DNA of 64,000 bases from Pseudoalteromonas lipolytica (GTDB lineage: Bacteria > Pseudomonadota > Gammaproteobacteria > Enterobacterales > Alteromonadaceae): NCBI RefSeq assembly GCF_900116435.1, contig NZ_FPAZ01000015.1:1-64000 (forward strand), in the 5' to 3' direction. Shown here piece after piece: positions 9,373 to 19,646 of the stretch; the first letter of the stretch is position 1; each line of letters starts with the position of its first letter. The notes below the pieces were generated by a model. That model searched no databases, was not told where the DNA came from, and was given only the letters and a program-made list of their open reading frames with translations. A program made the position numbers and the translations under genes.

Positions 9373-10176
9373 ATGATTATTAGTTTAACTATTATTGCTA
9401 GTTTGTTTTATGTGTTAGCAACGTCGCATGTGCTTTCACGCCTTTTTCACAAACAAGGCCCAAGCCAAAAGCTCACGGTGATTTTAAGCACCGTAGCAAT
9501 CCTTGCACATATGTTATTACTGGTGAATTCTGTTTTTCGAGCAGACGGCCAAGATTTAAGCATTGTTAATGTGGCACTTTTAACCTGCTGGGTCATTGTG
9601 GTGTCTGTCACGGCGGTGTCGCTTAAGTTTCCTGCAACGTTGCTATTGCCTGTTGTTTATGGCTTTGCAGCTATTTTAACGCTTGCTAGCCTATTTATAC
9701 CGCATCATGTGATTATTCATACCATTGATGTAGAACTAGGCTTAGTGACACATATCTCGCTATCTTTGCTAGCTTATTGCGTACTTATTATCGCGACTTT
9801 ATACGCTATACAATTTTACTTTATTGATAAGCGCTTAAAGCGTAAAGATTTAGCCATTGTGCACAGCCATTTACCCCCGCTAATGGTGGTCGAGCGTCAG
9901 CTCTACCAACTATTAACTTTAGGCACTATTTTACTCACCTTCGCACTTCTGTCTGGTTTTATATTCTTAGACGGTATGTTTGCCAGTGAGTTTATCCATA
10001 AAACGGTTTTATCATTGATTGCGTGGCTTATTTTCACGGTTGTTACGCTTGGTCACTTACGCCAAGGTTGGCGAGGAAAACCCGTGGTATTTTCGATCAT
10101 GATAGCTGCATTTATCCTATCACTTGCTTATTTTGGCAGCCGTTTCATTCAAGAAGTGATACTAAATAAGTTTTAA
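9373..10176 (+). CDS. ypjD: YpjD-like cytochrome c assembly family membrane protein
   Basis: A 267-residue inner-membrane protein with about eight hydrophobic segments, of the CcmC/CcsA-related family. The family's functional role is not settled; its place between ffh and a CorB-type gene is conserved in gammaproteobacteria, and a link with magnesium/cobalt handling has been proposed for the pair. The central HISLSLLAYCVLIIATLYAIQ block carries a conserved His. The ATG at 9373 has only a weak ribosome site, but no better start exists downstream within the first membrane segment. Confidence 0.85.
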   Translation: MIISLTIIASLFYVLATSHVLSRLFHKQGPSQKLTVILSTVAILAHMLLLVNSVFRADGQDLSIVNVALLTCWVIVVSVTAVSLKFPATLLLPVVYGFAAILTLASLFIPHHVIIHTIDVELGLVTHISLSLLAYCVLIIATLYAIQFYFIDKRLKRKDLAIVHSHLPPLMVVERQLYQLLTLGTILLTFALLSGFIFLDGMFASEFIHKTVLSLIAWLIFTVVTLGHLRQGWRGKPVVFSIMIAAFILSLAYFGSRFIQEVILNKF

Positions 10177-10237
10177 CTTGACTCAGCAAGCTCTCTCTAG
10201 CTTAATATGCATTGGTTTATAAAAAAAGGATCCATCG

Positions 10238-11506
10238 TTGGACGACATATCGACTAGTACCCTGTTTATCGTATTGGGATTATTGATACTTATTTCTGCT
10301 TATTTTTCGGGTTCTGAAACCGGAATTATGTCAATTAACCGTATTCGTTTACGCCATCTTGCGAAAGAAAACCATCGCGCAGCGAAACGCGTCAGTAAAC
10401 TCTTAAGTCGCCCAGACAGACTTATTGGTCTGATCTTGATTGGTAACAACCTAGTTAATATCGCTGCAGCACAGGTTGCGACGATTATTGGTATTCGCTT
10501 ATACGGTGACGTTGGCTTGGCTATTGCGACAGGTGCTCTGACTTTAGTGGTGTTAATTTTTGCTGAAGTTACACCAAAAACGCTCGCGGCTCTTTACCCT
10601 GAAAAAGTCGCGTTTCCTAGCTCTATCGTGCTTAAAGGCTTGCTTAAAATACTCTTCCCGTTCGTTGTAATGGTAAACTGGCTGACCAATGGTATGTTAC
10701 GTTTATTTGGTATTACGACCGCGCAAATCGAGGAGCACAGCTTAAGTAAAGAAGAATTAAAAACCGTGGTTAATGAATCGGGTGCCTTATTGCCTGCACG
10801 TCACCAAAGCATGCTGACGTCTATCTTAGATTTAGAGCAAGTGACCGTCGAAGACATCATGATCCCACGCAACGAAATTGTCGCCATTGATATTAATGAC
10901 GATTGGAAACTAATCAGTCGCCAACTAACACATGCACAGCATACTCGCGTATTACTTTATCGCGATCAAATTGATGATGCGGTTGGTTTTATTCACTCAC
11001 GTGATGCACTTCGTCTATTGACGAAAGAGCAGTTTGATAAACCATCATTACTGCGTGCGGTCCGCGAGATTTACTTTATCCCTGAAGGTACCTCGCTGAA
11101 CACACAGCTTTTGAAATTCCAACAATCAAAAGAACGAATTGGTTTAGTGGTTGATGAATACGGTGATATTCAAGGCCTTGTAACTCTTGAAGACATTCTT
11201 GAAGAAGTGGTAGGTGATTTCACCACAACGCAAACACGTACTCCAAGTGAAGAAGTGACAACTCAAGATGATGGCACAGTGCTTGTTGATGGTGGTGCAA
11301 ACATCCGTGATCTAAATAAAGAGATGGGGTGGGAATTACCTATCGACGGCCCTAAAACTTTGAGTGGCTTAATTGTTGAATACCTTGAAGATATCCCAGA
11401 TTCGAATTTAAGCCTACGAATAGCAGGCTACCCAATAGAAGTATTGGAAGTGAAAGAGAATATGGTGAAACTGGTGAAAGTTATTCCCAGTAAACGAACT
11501 GAATAA
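10238..11506 (+). CDS. corB: CorB/YfjD-type membrane protein (CNNM/CorC family)
   Basis: A 422-residue protein with an N-terminal DUF21 membrane domain (about 1-180; YFSGSETGIMSINRIRLRH), a cytoplasmic pair of CBS domains (about 205-330; EDIMIPRNEIVAIDIND and GLVVDEYGDIQGLVTLEDIL) and a C-terminal CorC/HlyC domain (about 340-420). Proteins of this family are associated with magnesium transport or magnesium resistance. It aligns end to end with E. coli YfjD as I recall it. The start is TTG at 10238, preceded by AAAGGA about 8 nt upstream; no ATG precedes the conserved ISTSTLF. It probably shares a transcript with ypjD. Confidence 0.92.
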   Translation: MDDISTSTLFIVLGLLILISAYFSGSETGIMSINRIRLRHLAKENHRAAKRVSKLLSRPDRLIGLILIGNNLVNIAAAQVATIIGIRLYGDVGLAIATGALTLVVLIFAEVTPKTLAALYPEKVAFPSSIVLKGLLKILFPFVVMVNWLTNGMLRLFGITTAQIEEHSLSKEELKTVVNESGALLPARHQSMLTSILDLEQVTVEDIMIPRNEIVAIDINDDWKLISRQLTHAQHTRVLLYRDQIDDAVGFIHSRDALRLLTKEQFDKPSLLRAVREIYFIPEGTSLNTQLLKFQQSKERIGLVVDEYGDIQGLVTLEDILEEVVGDFTTTQTRTPSEEVTTQDDGTVLVDGGANIRDLNKEMGWELPIDGPKTLSGLIVEYLEDIPDSNLSLRIAGYPIEVLEVKENMVKLVKVIPSKRTE

Positions 11507-11511
11507 CAGAT

Positions 11512-11538
11512 AAGGAGTAGCTTGCTACTCCTTTTTTT
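11512..11538 (+). terminator. Terminator after corB
   Basis: Stem aaggagtag/ctactcctt with a cttg loop, followed by seven T, directly after the stop codon. Confidence 0.9.
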
Positions 11539-11657
11539 ATAGCTTATTTCATAATTCTACCCCGAAGTTTCCTATTTCATACCTATAAACACACATTAAG
11601 CTGCTAATTCGTCTACTATGGCTTGCATATTTTAACGTCTCGTTACATGGAGCAAAA

Positions 11658-12497
11658 ATGGACGAAATATCGATCGAAAAAGTATATAACCAAGCAATTG
11701 AGCTACTCATGACGTATGGACCAAAGTTTATTTTAGCGATTTTGGTGCTTGTTATTGGTTGGTGGCTAATTGGCAGAATTGCCAAGATGACCGAAAAATC
11801 AATGTATAAAGTAAAGTTTGAAGCAGGCCTGACACACTTTCTAGTGTCGTTTATTTCTGTCATTCTGAAGATACTATTACTTATTTCTGTCGCCTCAATG
11901 ATTGGCATAGAAACCACCTCATTCATCGCAATGCTCGGTGCTGCAGGTTTAGCTGTGGGTATGGCATTGCAAGGCAGTCTGGCTAATTTTGCAGGTGGTG
12001 TGCTGATCTTATTCTTTAAACCTTTTAAAGTGGGCGATGTTATTGAAGCACAAGGTTACATGGGGAAAGTCGTTGAAATTCAGATTTTCGTCACTATTTT
12101 GCTTACCTACGATAATGAAAAAATAATCATCCCGAATGGGGCCCTGTCAAACGGCTGCGTGAAGAATAAGTTTGCGGAAGCCACTCGCCGTGTCGACATT
12201 GAATTTGGTATTAGCTATGGCGATGACGTTCATAAAGCCCGTGAAGTACTTCTGAATGTCCTTAATGACTACGAATTAGTGCTTAAAGACCAAGAAGCGA
12301 AGAAACCTGTTGTGCATGTTAGTCAACATGGTGACAGCCACATTGGTATGCTCGTTTGGGCATGGGTTGATTCTGATAACTATTGGCCTGTGTATTTTGG
12401 CCTCTATGAAAAAGTGAAAATTGCTTTCGATGCAGCAGATATCACTATCCCATTCCCGCAGCGCGATGTGCATATTCACCAATTTCCTGGCAAGTAA
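11658..12497 (+). CDS. mscS: Small-conductance mechanosensitive channel MscS
   Basis: A 279-residue inner-membrane tension-gated channel that releases solutes on osmotic downshock (E. coli MscS 286). Three membrane helices lie at about 20-125; the pore helix GAAGLAVGMALQGSLANFAGGVLILFF shows the expected Gly/Ala pattern, quoted here as GLAVGMALQGSLANFAGG. The cytoplasmic beta domain (about 130-175) and alpha/beta domain (180-270) follow. GGAG sits 6 nt before the ATG. A channel of this sort suits a marine bacterium exposed to salinity changes. Confidence 0.95.
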   Translation: MDEISIEKVYNQAIELLMTYGPKFILAILVLVIGWWLIGRIAKMTEKSMYKVKFEAGLTHFLVSFISVILKILLLISVASMIGIETTSFIAMLGAAGLAVGMALQGSLANFAGGVLILFFKPFKVGDVIEAQGYMGKVVEIQIFVTILLTYDNEKIIIPNGALSNGCVKNKFAEATRRVDIEFGISYGDDVHKAREVLLNVLNDYELVLKDQEAKKPVVHVSQHGDSHIGMLVWAWVDSDNYWPVYFGLYEKVKIAFDAADITIPFPQRDVHIHQFPGK

Positions 12498-12540
12498 TCA
12501 CATGCACAAGTGTACCTAACAGTAACAGAGTGGGTACTCT

Positions 12541-12577
12541 TTAATGTTATAGTGCAATTTAATGTTATAGTGCAATT
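12541..12577. repeat. Perfect 18-bp tandem duplication
   Basis: ttaatgttatagtgcaat occurs twice in direct succession (12541-12558 and 12559-12576), with a partial third copy after it. It lies between the mscS stop and its terminator and looks like simple slippage duplication. Confidence 0.9.
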
Positions 12578-12586
12578 GAATGCAAT

Positions 12587-12614
12587 AAAAAAGCCCGTAG
12601 TTACGGGCTTTTTT
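12587..12614. terminator. Bidirectional terminator between mscS and the lysozyme-like lipoprotein gene
   Basis: A 13-bp stem aaaaaagcccgta/tacgggctttttt with a 2-nt loop, placed between two convergent genes; works from either side. Confidence 0.92.
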
Positions 12615-12628
12615 ATCTTTGTACGTGT

Positions 12629-13237
12629 TTAGCCAAATAAGCGCTCAAACCAGTTTTTATCAAGCTCATCTTCACACTGTTTAAGCTGAGCACCATACCG
12701 GCTCGCACGGTGTTTTACTTTATTAGCTACACTCATTAACCACTTTTTGCTTTTGTAGGTACCGCGCTTATACCCGCCCCACCCTTCGTGGTAATTTAGG
12801 TATTGTGCGTAAGCATCCCACTTTGATACACCATTCACTTTATGTGTTTTATAAACAAACCAAGCCATAAAATCGATGGCATCATCAAAGTCATCTCTGT
12901 CAGCGCCACTGTTGCCGGTTTCACGAATATAGTCTGACCACGTAGGTGTTTTTGCTTGCGAGTAACCATAGGCAGAGCTTGCTCGGCCGATAGGAATGAT
13001 CCATAAAAAGTATTCCATCGGTGGAGCGGCATCATGACGGAATGAACTTTCTTGATACATCATGCTCATCAGCACATGTTTTGGCGAGCCCCACTTTTCT
13101 TGTGCATCACGTGCATCATAATACCAATCAGGTTTTTCTTCGAAAATCTTACAAATATCATGCGGTTGCTCTGGTGGAGCCGTGGCACAACCCGCCATAG
13201 AAGCGACCAGCGATAAAATAATTAAATTTTTTTTCAT
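12629..13237 (-). CDS. Lysozyme-like (SLT-type) lipoprotein
   Basis: A 202-residue exported lipoprotein: the signal peptide ends in SMAGC with Cys17 as the lipidated residue. The mature part resembles a soluble lytic transglycosylase fold: YQESSFRHDA (about 67-76) carries a candidate catalytic Glu in the ES-F context typical of the family, followed by SSAYGYSQAKTPTW and a C-terminal helical region with YAQYLNYHEGWGGY. It probably trims peptidoglycan at the outer-membrane face of the periplasm. It is monocistronic. Exact substrate and the lytic activity are inferred. Confidence 0.8.
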   Translation of the reverse strand: MKKNLIILSLVASMAGCATAPPEQPHDICKIFEEKPDWYYDARDAQEKWGSPKHVLMSMMYQESSFRHDAAPPMEYFLWIIPIGRASSAYGYSQAKTPTWSDYIRETGNSGADRDDFDDAIDFMAWFVYKTHKVNGVSKWDAYAQYLNYHEGWGGYKRGTYKSKKWLMSVANKVKHRASRYGAQLKQCEDELDKNWFERLFG

Positions 13238-13331
13238 TTTTTTTAATATCTCGCTGAACTTTTTCTTATTGAGTCAGTCTGACTTTATGAATGCAGCAGT
13301 ATAGCATTGTTTCATCCCTGAAGAATCTTTG

Positions 13332-13359
13332 ACGCAGCCAACCTAGGCTGCGTTTTTTT
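13332..13359 (+). terminator. Plus-strand terminator without an obvious upstream gene
   Basis: Stem acgcagcc (13332-13339) and ggctgcgt (13346-13353) followed by seven T on the plus strand. On the minus strand, where gshA would need it, no T-run follows the stem. The nearest plus-strand gene is mscS, which has its own terminator, so this one may end a small or antisense transcript. Confidence 0.65.
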
Positions 13360-13373
13360 ATGCCTAAAAGCCG

Positions 13374-14948
13374 CTAAGCTTTAGCAAAGTAATCATCTAA
13401 AAAGGCCGTAAAAGATAGCGTATCTGCTGCTTTTACTTCACGCTCTTTTGCAATCGAATTGACGGCTTGTTCCCTTAAAAAAGCCGGATCGTAATACTGA
13501 TAATCCGCAGCTAAATGATTTTCTTTATATTGCTGTGCAAGTGCTAAAGCAAACTGGCCGTTATCTTGGTTTTCTTTTGCAAGTGTTGCAACATAACGCC
13601 CTGAAAACGTTTTACTTGACTCAGTTACCCAACTCGACAGCTCATGAATTGTTTCGCTGTAGTAACTTACGCCATACGCACTGTCCATATAACGCGCAAC
13701 AGGGATTAGACTCTCAAAAATAGTCGATGCCCAATCAACCAAGCTAACTGCTTCACCTTGTTTTGTTAATTGTAATTCAGGGTTGCGCCCTTCATTAACT
13801 ACCGCATCAAGGTTCTGCGTGCTTAACTGTTGCTCTTGCCAATCCATTGTTGGAGATTCGCTTAAAAGACAATACGTTAAAAAGACATCGAGGAAACGGA
13901 TTTGCTGTAAATCGATCCCTGTTTCACTGAATGGATTTACATCAAGTGCACGCACTTCTATGTACTCAATGCCCCCTCGTAATAGGGCATCTGTCGGTGT
14001 TTCGCCTGATGTAGCATTACGTTTTGGTCGAATTGGCGAGTAAAACTCATTTTCTATCTGTAAGATATTTTTATTAAGCTGCTTTGGTTCAGCACGGGTG
14101 TAGTCGTCAATATGACCGTAGATATCTGAAGGCGTATGAATGGCAGCTTTCAAACCTGCTACGTACTCCTCAAGCGAGTTATACATCACTCGCAACGATG
14201 ATTGAGCGCTGTTTGTGTAACCTAAATTACCTAATCGCAGTGCGGTGCCAACCTCAAGGTACAATGTGCCTTTGCCCAACTTTTTAAATGGCAGATCAGT
14301 TTTTCGCCCTTGTAAAAATGAGCTACATAATGCAGGTGACGCACCAAATAAGTAACTTATTAACCAAAGCTCACGCTTAAAGTTTCGAATAAGCCCCAGA
14401 TAACCATCTGAAATAAACGTGCTAAGTGGTTGCTCACTGGCACTCAACGCGTGCAAGCTCTGCCATAACTCATCAGGAAAAGAGATATTAAAATGCACAC
14501 CAGCAATAGCTTGCATCATGCTGCCATACCGATTCTTTAATCCTTCTCGGTACAACGTTTTCATGCGCCCTATGTTTGAGTCACCAAACTGAGCCAGCAC
14601 AATGTCATCTTGATTATCAATAAAGCATGGCATGCTGATAGGCCATAGCAGCTCATCATCCATCTGTGACAAGGTAAACTTTTGCAAATCTTTAAGCTGC
14701 GCTAATGTTTGCTCAGCCGATGTGCTAACAGGCGTAATGAATTCTAATAAAGACTCAGAAAAATCAGTGGTGATATGGTCATTGGTTAAAGCGCTTCCCA
14801 CTCCTTGTGGATGACCCTGTTTTGAGATAACACCATTTGGTTTAATCCTTAATGCTTCTCGCTCGATGCCACGTTTAATCCCATTTATTGCGTGTGGAAA
14901 ATGTGCTGTTAACGCTTCTAGCGTTTTATTTAAATTATGTTTTATCAA
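13374..14948 (-). CDS. gshA: Glutamate-cysteine ligase GshA
   Basis: A 524-residue ATP-dependent enzyme that joins the gamma-carboxyl of glutamate to cysteine, the first step of glutathione synthesis. It is full-length against E. coli GshA (518), with the conserved GIKRGIEREALRI, TTDFSESLLEFITP, LYREGLKNRYG and RGGIEYIEVRALDVNPF blocks. The start codon is TTG (14946-14948) with GAGGA 7 nt upstream; E. coli gshA also starts with TTG, so the weak start may be a conserved means of keeping expression low. gshB is not next to it. Confidence 0.97.
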   Translation of the reverse strand: MIKHNLNKTLEALTAHFPHAINGIKRGIEREALRIKPNGVISKQGHPQGVGSALTNDHITTDFSESLLEFITPVSTSAEQTLAQLKDLQKFTLSQMDDELLWPISMPCFIDNQDDIVLAQFGDSNIGRMKTLYREGLKNRYGSMMQAIAGVHFNISFPDELWQSLHALSASEQPLSTFISDGYLGLIRNFKRELWLISYLFGASPALCSSFLQGRKTDLPFKKLGKGTLYLEVGTALRLGNLGYTNSAQSSLRVMYNSLEEYVAGLKAAIHTPSDIYGHIDDYTRAEPKQLNKNILQIENEFYSPIRPKRNATSGETPTDALLRGGIEYIEVRALDVNPFSETGIDLQQIRFLDVFLTYCLLSESPTMDWQEQQLSTQNLDAVVNEGRNPELQLTKQGEAVSLVDWASTIFESLIPVARYMDSAYGVSYYSETIHELSSWVTESSKTFSGRYVATLAKENQDNGQFALALAQQYKENHLAADYQYYDPAFLREQAVNSIAKEREVKAADTLSFTAFLDDYFAKA

Positions 14949-15338
14949 AAATGCTTCCTCGAGCCGCGTGGCTTTAATCCTAAGTGTATGGGGGCAAAAA
15001 ATAAATACTCAAGAGTAAATAGTTGTTTGATTTTATGCTCCGTCACTCATAGCTCATCTTGCCATTGTGAATACTATTATACAATTGGTTTGAGGGCACT
15101 TCATTGATGCTAAATTGCTTCATCACCCCCATCAGCAAGACCGATTATTTCTGACATTCATTTCATGCAATACAAAAGGGTTAGTTTAAGCATAATTTAT
15201 CAGACAAGTTATTGTTTTAGATCAAGGGATGAATAAAATTTCTAAAACTTTAGCAGTAATCAGCTTGTCCCCTCTTCCCTTACATTTTTCTGAGATTATA
15301 ATCCGCACACCGTAACAAAGTATATTTCAAGGACTCAT
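14949..15338. other. Intergenic region between gshA and the chemoreceptor gene
   Basis: 390 bp between divergent genes, so it holds both promoters. An FNR-like box lies at 15212-15225 and a TATAAT at 15297-15302 is a possible -10 box for the chemoreceptor, without a good -35 partner. No coding frame with a ribosome site was found. Confidence 0.5.
15212..15225. promoter_or_regulatory. FNR/CRP-family box before the PAS chemoreceptor
   Basis: TTGTTTTAGATCAA matches the FNR consensus TTGATnnnnATCAA at nine of ten fixed positions. It lies about 114 bp before the start of a redox-type chemoreceptor, which makes oxygen control plausible. Confidence 0.45.
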
Positions 15339-16886
15339 ATGCGTCGTGGGCAAGAAATCATTAATCAAGAAGTGACATACTCTGAACAACAGGAGCTTGT
15401 CTCGACAACCGATTTACGTGGGGTAATTACCTACGTAAACACAGAATTTTGTAACATAGCGGGCTATACCGAAGATGAGCTATTAGGTAAAAACCATAAC
15501 ATAGTGCGCCACCCTGATATGCCTAAAGCCGCATTTAAAGAAATGTGGGAAAAGCTTAAACAAGGCCACTCTTGGCGAGGCATGGTAAAAAACCGCTGTA
15601 AAGATGGACGTTATTATTGGGTTGATGCCTTTGTCACACCCATTTACGAACATGGGCAATTAGTCGGCTATCAATCAGTGCGTACAAAACCCTCTGAACA
15701 CTTGAAAACACGCGCTACGGCTTTGTATCAAAAGATTAATGATGGCAAATCAATCGCCTCGTTTCGCGAAAATGTGTCACTAAGACAAATAGTGTCTTTG
15801 ATTATTATTCTTGCGGGGGTTATTGCACTTGGTTTTACCACATCGTTGATGACTGTATTAGCGACACTTGCCATTATTTTACTGCTTGCTGCGCTTAATT
15901 ATGATGAGTTAATAGTGACTCCTTCAGCACTTAAATCACAGCGTGCAGAGTTTGATTCTGTGTCACGCTATGTGTATTGCGGTGCACACCCATTTAGTAT
16001 TGCGCTATATAACCAGCAGATGCTATTTGCAAAATTACGAACAGTGCTGGGTCGCGTTAAAGACTCGACCTACTCCTTTAAGAATATCGCAACAAACTTA
16101 GATACGCAGTCATCGCTTACTGAGCAGGGTATAGCGGCACAAGGTCAGCGTTTAGGTGATATTGCGACTGCAATGACGCAAATGAGCGCAACCATTGGTG
16201 AAATATCAGCAAATACGCACCATACAGCTGAAAAGGTAAATGATACATACCAAAGCTGTACAGATATCAAACTGCATATTGAAGACAATAGCGCGATGGT
16301 ATCAGACCTTGCTAACCAAGTTGAACAAGCAGCAACAACCGCTAATTCATTAGCCAGTGAAGCCGATAAAATCGGCCAAGTGATGACTGAAATTGAAGGT
16401 ATAGCTGAGCAAACAAACTTACTTGCCTTAAACGCCGCAATTGAAGCTGCCCGTGCAGGTGATCATGGTCGAGGTTTTGCTGTCGTTGCCGATGAAGTGC
16501 GTGCACTTTCTTCACGAACACAGAATGCCACTGCGCAAATTCATAGTTCAATTAAAGAAATTCAAGATACATTATTTAGTTGGTCTAAAGTAATGCAGTC
16601 AACTAAGCAACAAGCTGATAGTTGTGTTGAAACAACCACACATACTCAAGCTGAGCTTGCGAGTATATTCGCACAGATAAATGAAATATCTGGTTTGGCG
16701 ACCGAAATCTCTACCGCAGCCGAAGAGCAACAAGTTGTCAGTGCAGATATACGTGAAAACGTTGAAAGTATTAAAGGACACAGCGAAGAGAACTTAAAGC
16801 TCAGCTATAACGTAGCTAAAGATGCCGCAGGCCTCGTTGAGGGGTCGCGCAAAGTAAACGATATGCTATTAACGTTTAAAGTTTAG
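15339..16886 (+). CDS. PAS-domain methyl-accepting chemotaxis protein (Aer type)
   Basis: A 515-residue chemoreceptor. The N-terminal PAS domain (about 15-125) has the Aer-like features [24 protein letters not shown] and [12 protein letters not shown], suggesting a flavin-bound redox or oxygen sensor in the cytoplasm. Two hydrophobic stretches at about 148-190 form a membrane hairpin with no periplasmic ligand domain. The C-terminal signalling domain (about 240-515) carries the highly conserved hairpin tip [20 protein letters not shown], where CheA and CheW dock. AAGGA precedes the ATG by 6 nt. It stands alone; the che genes are elsewhere. Flavin binding and aerotaxis are inferred from the family. 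Confidence 0.92.
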   Translation: MRRGQEIINQEVTYSEQQELVSTTDLRGVITYVNTEFCNIAGYTEDELLGKNHNIVRHPDMPKAAFKEMWEKLKQGHSWRGMVKNRCKDGRYYWVDAFVTPIYEHGQLVGYQSVRTKPSEHLKTRATALYQKINDGKSIASFRENVSLRQIVSLIIILAGVIALGFTTSLMTVLATLAIILLLAALNYDELIVTPSALKSQRAEFDSVSRYVYCGAHPFSIALYNQQMLFAKLRTVLGRVKDSTYSFKNIATNLDTQSSLTEQGIAAQGQRLGDIATAMTQMSATIGEISANTHHTAEKVNDTYQSCTDIKLHIEDNSAMVSDLANQVEQAATTANSLASEADKIGQVMTEIEGIAEQTNLLALNAAIEAARAGDHGRGFAVVADEVRALSSRTQNATAQIHSSIKEIQDTLFSWSKVMQSTKQQADSCVETTTHTQAELASIFAQINEISGLATEISTAAEEQQVVSADIRENVESIKGHSEENLKLSYNVAKDAAGLVEGSRKVNDMLLTFKV

Positions 16887-16932
16887 TGTTTCTTAAATAA
16901 GCGATTTATTAAAATTGTTTAATCAAACACAA

Positions 16933-16960
16933 AAGCCGCATCATTTGATGCGGCTTCTTT
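16933..16960. terminator. Shared terminator between the chemoreceptor gene and clpB
   Basis: An 11-bp stem aagccgcatca/tgatgcggctt between convergent genes; T-rich tails are present on both strands. Confidence 0.88.
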
Positions 16961-16971
16961 ATTTTCCGATA

Positions 16972-19548
16972 TTAACGAGTTGAAAAAACCAACCCATTTT
17001 CATCTGCATCAATATGGATAATAGCGCCAGGTAGGTATTCACCTCCAAGCAAGCGCTGCGCTAGCGGGTTTTCTATGGTGTGTTGAATTGCACGTTTTAA
17101 CGGTCGTGCACCATAGACAGGATCAAAACCACTTTCTGCTATACGGTCAAGGGCAGCATCAGTTACCTCAAGAAGATAGCCTTTTTCGGTTAAGCGTTCA
17201 CGCAGTTTACTTAACTGAATATCGGCAATTTCTTTAATATGATCATTCGCAAGTGGATGGAATACCACCGTTTCATCAATCCGGTTTATAAACTCGGGTC
17301 TGAATTGGCTTACCAACACTCCCATCACTTTCTCTTTTAGCGTTGCATAGTCGTTCGAACCAGCTTGCTCTTGGATGATGTCTGATCCTAAGTTTGAGGT
17401 CATAATGATCACCGTATTTTTAAAATCAACGGTACGACCTTGTCCATCAGTTAAACGGCCATCATCAAGCACTTGTAAAAGTATATTGAACACGTCGGGG
17501 TGCGCTTTTTCTACTTCATCAAGCAAAATAACAGAGTATGGACGACGACGAACAGCTTCTGTTAAATAGCCACCTTCTTCATATCCAACGTAACCCGGCG
17601 GTGCTCCCACTAAGCGTGCTACTGAGTGTTTCTCCATAAACTCAGACATATCAATGCGCACCATGGCATCTTCAGTGTCAAACATAAAACTTGCAAGCGC
17701 TTTAGTAAGCTCTGTTTTACCTACCCCTGTTGGGCCTAAGAATAAAAAAGAACCTATTGGGCGGTTTGGATCAGCAAGCCCTGCACGTGACCGACGAATC
17801 GCATTCGCTACAGCAACCACGGCTTCATCTTGGCCAATGACTTTGTGATGAAGTTGATCTTCCATTTGCAGTAGTTTTTCTCGCTCGCCTTGCAGCATTT
17901 TAGAGACGGGTATACCTGTCCAGCGCGATAAAATTTCTGCAATTTCATCTTCACCAACTTGGTTTTTAAGTAAGCTCATTTCTTGCATTTCTGCTTGCGA
18001 TGCAAGATCTAACTTGCGTTCAAGTTCAGGAATACGGCCATACTGTAATTCAGACATCCGTTGTAAATCACTTGCTCGGCGCGCGACTTCTAAGTCTAAA
18101 CGAGCTTGTTCAAGCTCCGCTTTAATCACTTGTGTGCCTTGCAAAGAGGCTTTTTCGGCATTCCATACTTCATCAAGCTCACGATACTGCACTTCAAGTT
18201 CAGCTATTAGCTCTTGCATTTCAGTACGACGCTTTTGACTTGCTTCATCTTTTTCTTTGGCAAGTGCATTATCTTCGAGTTTTAACTGAATAATACGACG
18301 CTCAAGTTTATCAAGTGACTCTGGTTTAGAGTCAATTTGTAAACGAATTGACGAGCCCGCTTCATCAATCAAATCAATCGCTTTATCGGGTAACTGACGA
18401 TCGCTAATGTAACGGTGCGATAGCTGCGCCGCTGCAACAATTGCCGGATCGGTAATATCAACAGAGTGATGTAGCTCGTAACGCTCTTTTAAACCACGAA
18501 GAATCGCGATGGTGTCTTCTACCGATGGCTCTGCTACGAATACCTTTTGAAAGCGACGTTCAAGTGCTGCATCTTTTTCAATGTATTGGCGATACTCGTC
18601 AAGCGTTGTGGCTCCCACACAGTGAAGCTCACCACGTGCAAGAGCAGGTTTTAACATGTTCCCTGCATCCATCGCACCATCAGTTTTACCTGCACCAACC
18701 ATGGTATGAATTTCATCAATAAAGAGGATTACTTGGCCCTCTTCTTTGGCTAATTCATTTAAAACTGATTTTAAACGCTCTTCAAACTCACCACGGTACT
18801 TAGCACCCGCAACTAATGCCCCTAAATCAAGCGACAACACGCGTTTGCTCTTGAGCCCTTCGGGTACCTCACCATTAATAATTCGTTGTGCTAAGCCTTC
18901 AGCAATGGCTGTTTTACCCACGCCTGGCTCACCAATTAACACGGGGTTGTTCTTCGTACGACGTTGTAAAACCTGAATGGTACGGCGTATTTCGTCATCG
19001 CGGCCAATCACAGGATCAAGCTTACCTTGCTCGGCACGCTCAGTAAGGTCGATGGTGAATTTTTTTAATGCCTGACGAGTTTCTTCCGCATTCGGGTCAT
19101 CCACTTTTTGACCGCCACGAATAGCCTCTATGGCCGTTTCAATTTTTGTTGAAGTGATATTGAGCGCTTTAAATATATCTCCTAGCGGGCCTTTATCATC
19201 GCACGCAGCAAGTACAAAAAGTTCACTCGATATATATTTATCTTTACGCTTTTGAGCATATTTATCACATAAGTTAATTAACGAAACCATATTATTCGAT
19301 AGCTGTACGTCGCCACCAATGCCTTCTACTTTAAAAAGCTTTTCGATTTCTTGTGATAATTTTGTATTTAACTCGTCTGCACTCACGCCAGCTTGCGCAA
19401 GGAGTGCACGAACACTAGAGCCACTTTGCTGAAGTAATGAATACATTAAGTGCACGGGCTCAATAAATTGATGATCGCGCCCAAGTGCTAATGACTGCGC
19501 ATCTGAAAGCGCAGATTGAAATTTACTTGTAAATCTATCTAAACGCAT
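16972..19548 (-). CDS. clpB: Protein disaggregase ClpB
   Basis: An 858-residue Hsp100 ATPase (E. coli 857) that pulls polypeptides out of aggregates together with DnaK. The order is an N-domain (1-145), first AAA+ module with GEPGVGKT (about 206) and the [11 protein letters not shown]alker B region, a coiled-coil middle domain (about 410-530), and a second AAA+ module with GPTGVGKT (about 606) and the C-terminal D2-small domain. All are intact. A sigma-32 type promoter precedes it (19584-19612). It follows rluD and pgeF, the order found in E. coli. Confidence 0.98.
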   Translation of the reverse strand: MRLDRFTSKFQSALSDAQSLALGRDHQFIEPVHLMYSLLQQSGSSVRALLAQAGVSADELNTKLSQEIEKLFKVEGIGGDVQLSNNMVSLINLCDKYAQKRKDKYISSELFVLAACDDKGPLGDIFKALNITSTKIETAIEAIRGGQKVDDPNAEETRQALKKFTIDLTERAEQGKLDPVIGRDDEIRRTIQVLQRRTKNNPVLIGEPGVGKTAIAEGLAQRIINGEVPEGLKSKRVLSLDLGALVAGAKYRGEFEERLKSVLNELAKEEGQVILFIDEIHTMVGAGKTDGAMDAGNMLKPALARGELHCVGATTLDEYRQYIEKDAALERRFQKVFVAEPSVEDTIAILRGLKERYELHHSVDITDPAIVAAAQLSHRYISDRQLPDKAIDLIDEAGSSIRLQIDSKPESLDKLERRIIQLKLEDNALAKEKDEASQKRRTEMQELIAELEVQYRELDEVWNAEKASLQGTQVIKAELEQARLDLEVARRASDLQRMSELQYGRIPELERKLDLASQAEMQEMSLLKNQVGEDEIAEILSRWTGIPVSKMLQGEREKLLQMEDQLHHKVIGQDEAVVAVANAIRRSRAGLADPNRPIGSFLFLGPTGVGKTELTKALASFMFDTEDAMVRIDMSEFMEKHSVARLVGAPPGYVGYEEGGYLTEAVRRRPYSVILLDEVEKAHPDVFNILLQVLDDGRLTDGQGRTVDFKNTVIIMTSNLGSDIIQEQAGSNDYATLKEKVMGVLVSQFRPEFINRIDETVVFHPLANDHIKEIADIQLSKLRERLTEKGYLLEVTDAALDRIAESGFDPVYGARPLKRAIQHTIENPLAQRLLGGEYLPGAIIHIDADENGLVFSTR

Positions 19549-19583
19549 GAAGGTTTACCTATTAAAAAAACTAATTGCTTAAT

Positions 19584-19612
19584 TAATGGGTATGATATGT
19601 AGTTTGTTCAAG
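19584..19612 (-). promoter_or_regulatory. Heat-shock (sigma-32) promoter of clpB
   Basis: On the minus strand CTTGAA (19607-19612), 15-bp spacer, ACCCATTA (19584-19591). This matches the RpoH consensus (CTTGAA, 13-15 bp, CCCCATnT) well, and it lies about 35 bp upstream of the clpB ATG, in the gap after pgeF. Confidence 0.8.
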
Positions 19613-19646
19613 TAAGAGATGAAAATTTAATCACTAAAAAGTGCGA

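Noticed and set aside
11549..11926. 125-codon minus-strand frame overlapping the start of mscS
   Set aside because: MscS on the plus strand is certain; the opposite frame has no ribosome site or recognisable domain.
12541..12577. Direct repeats considered as the start of a CRISPR array
   Set aside because: The two 18-bp units touch each other, with no spacer, and lie inside an mscS 3' region; simple tandem duplication.
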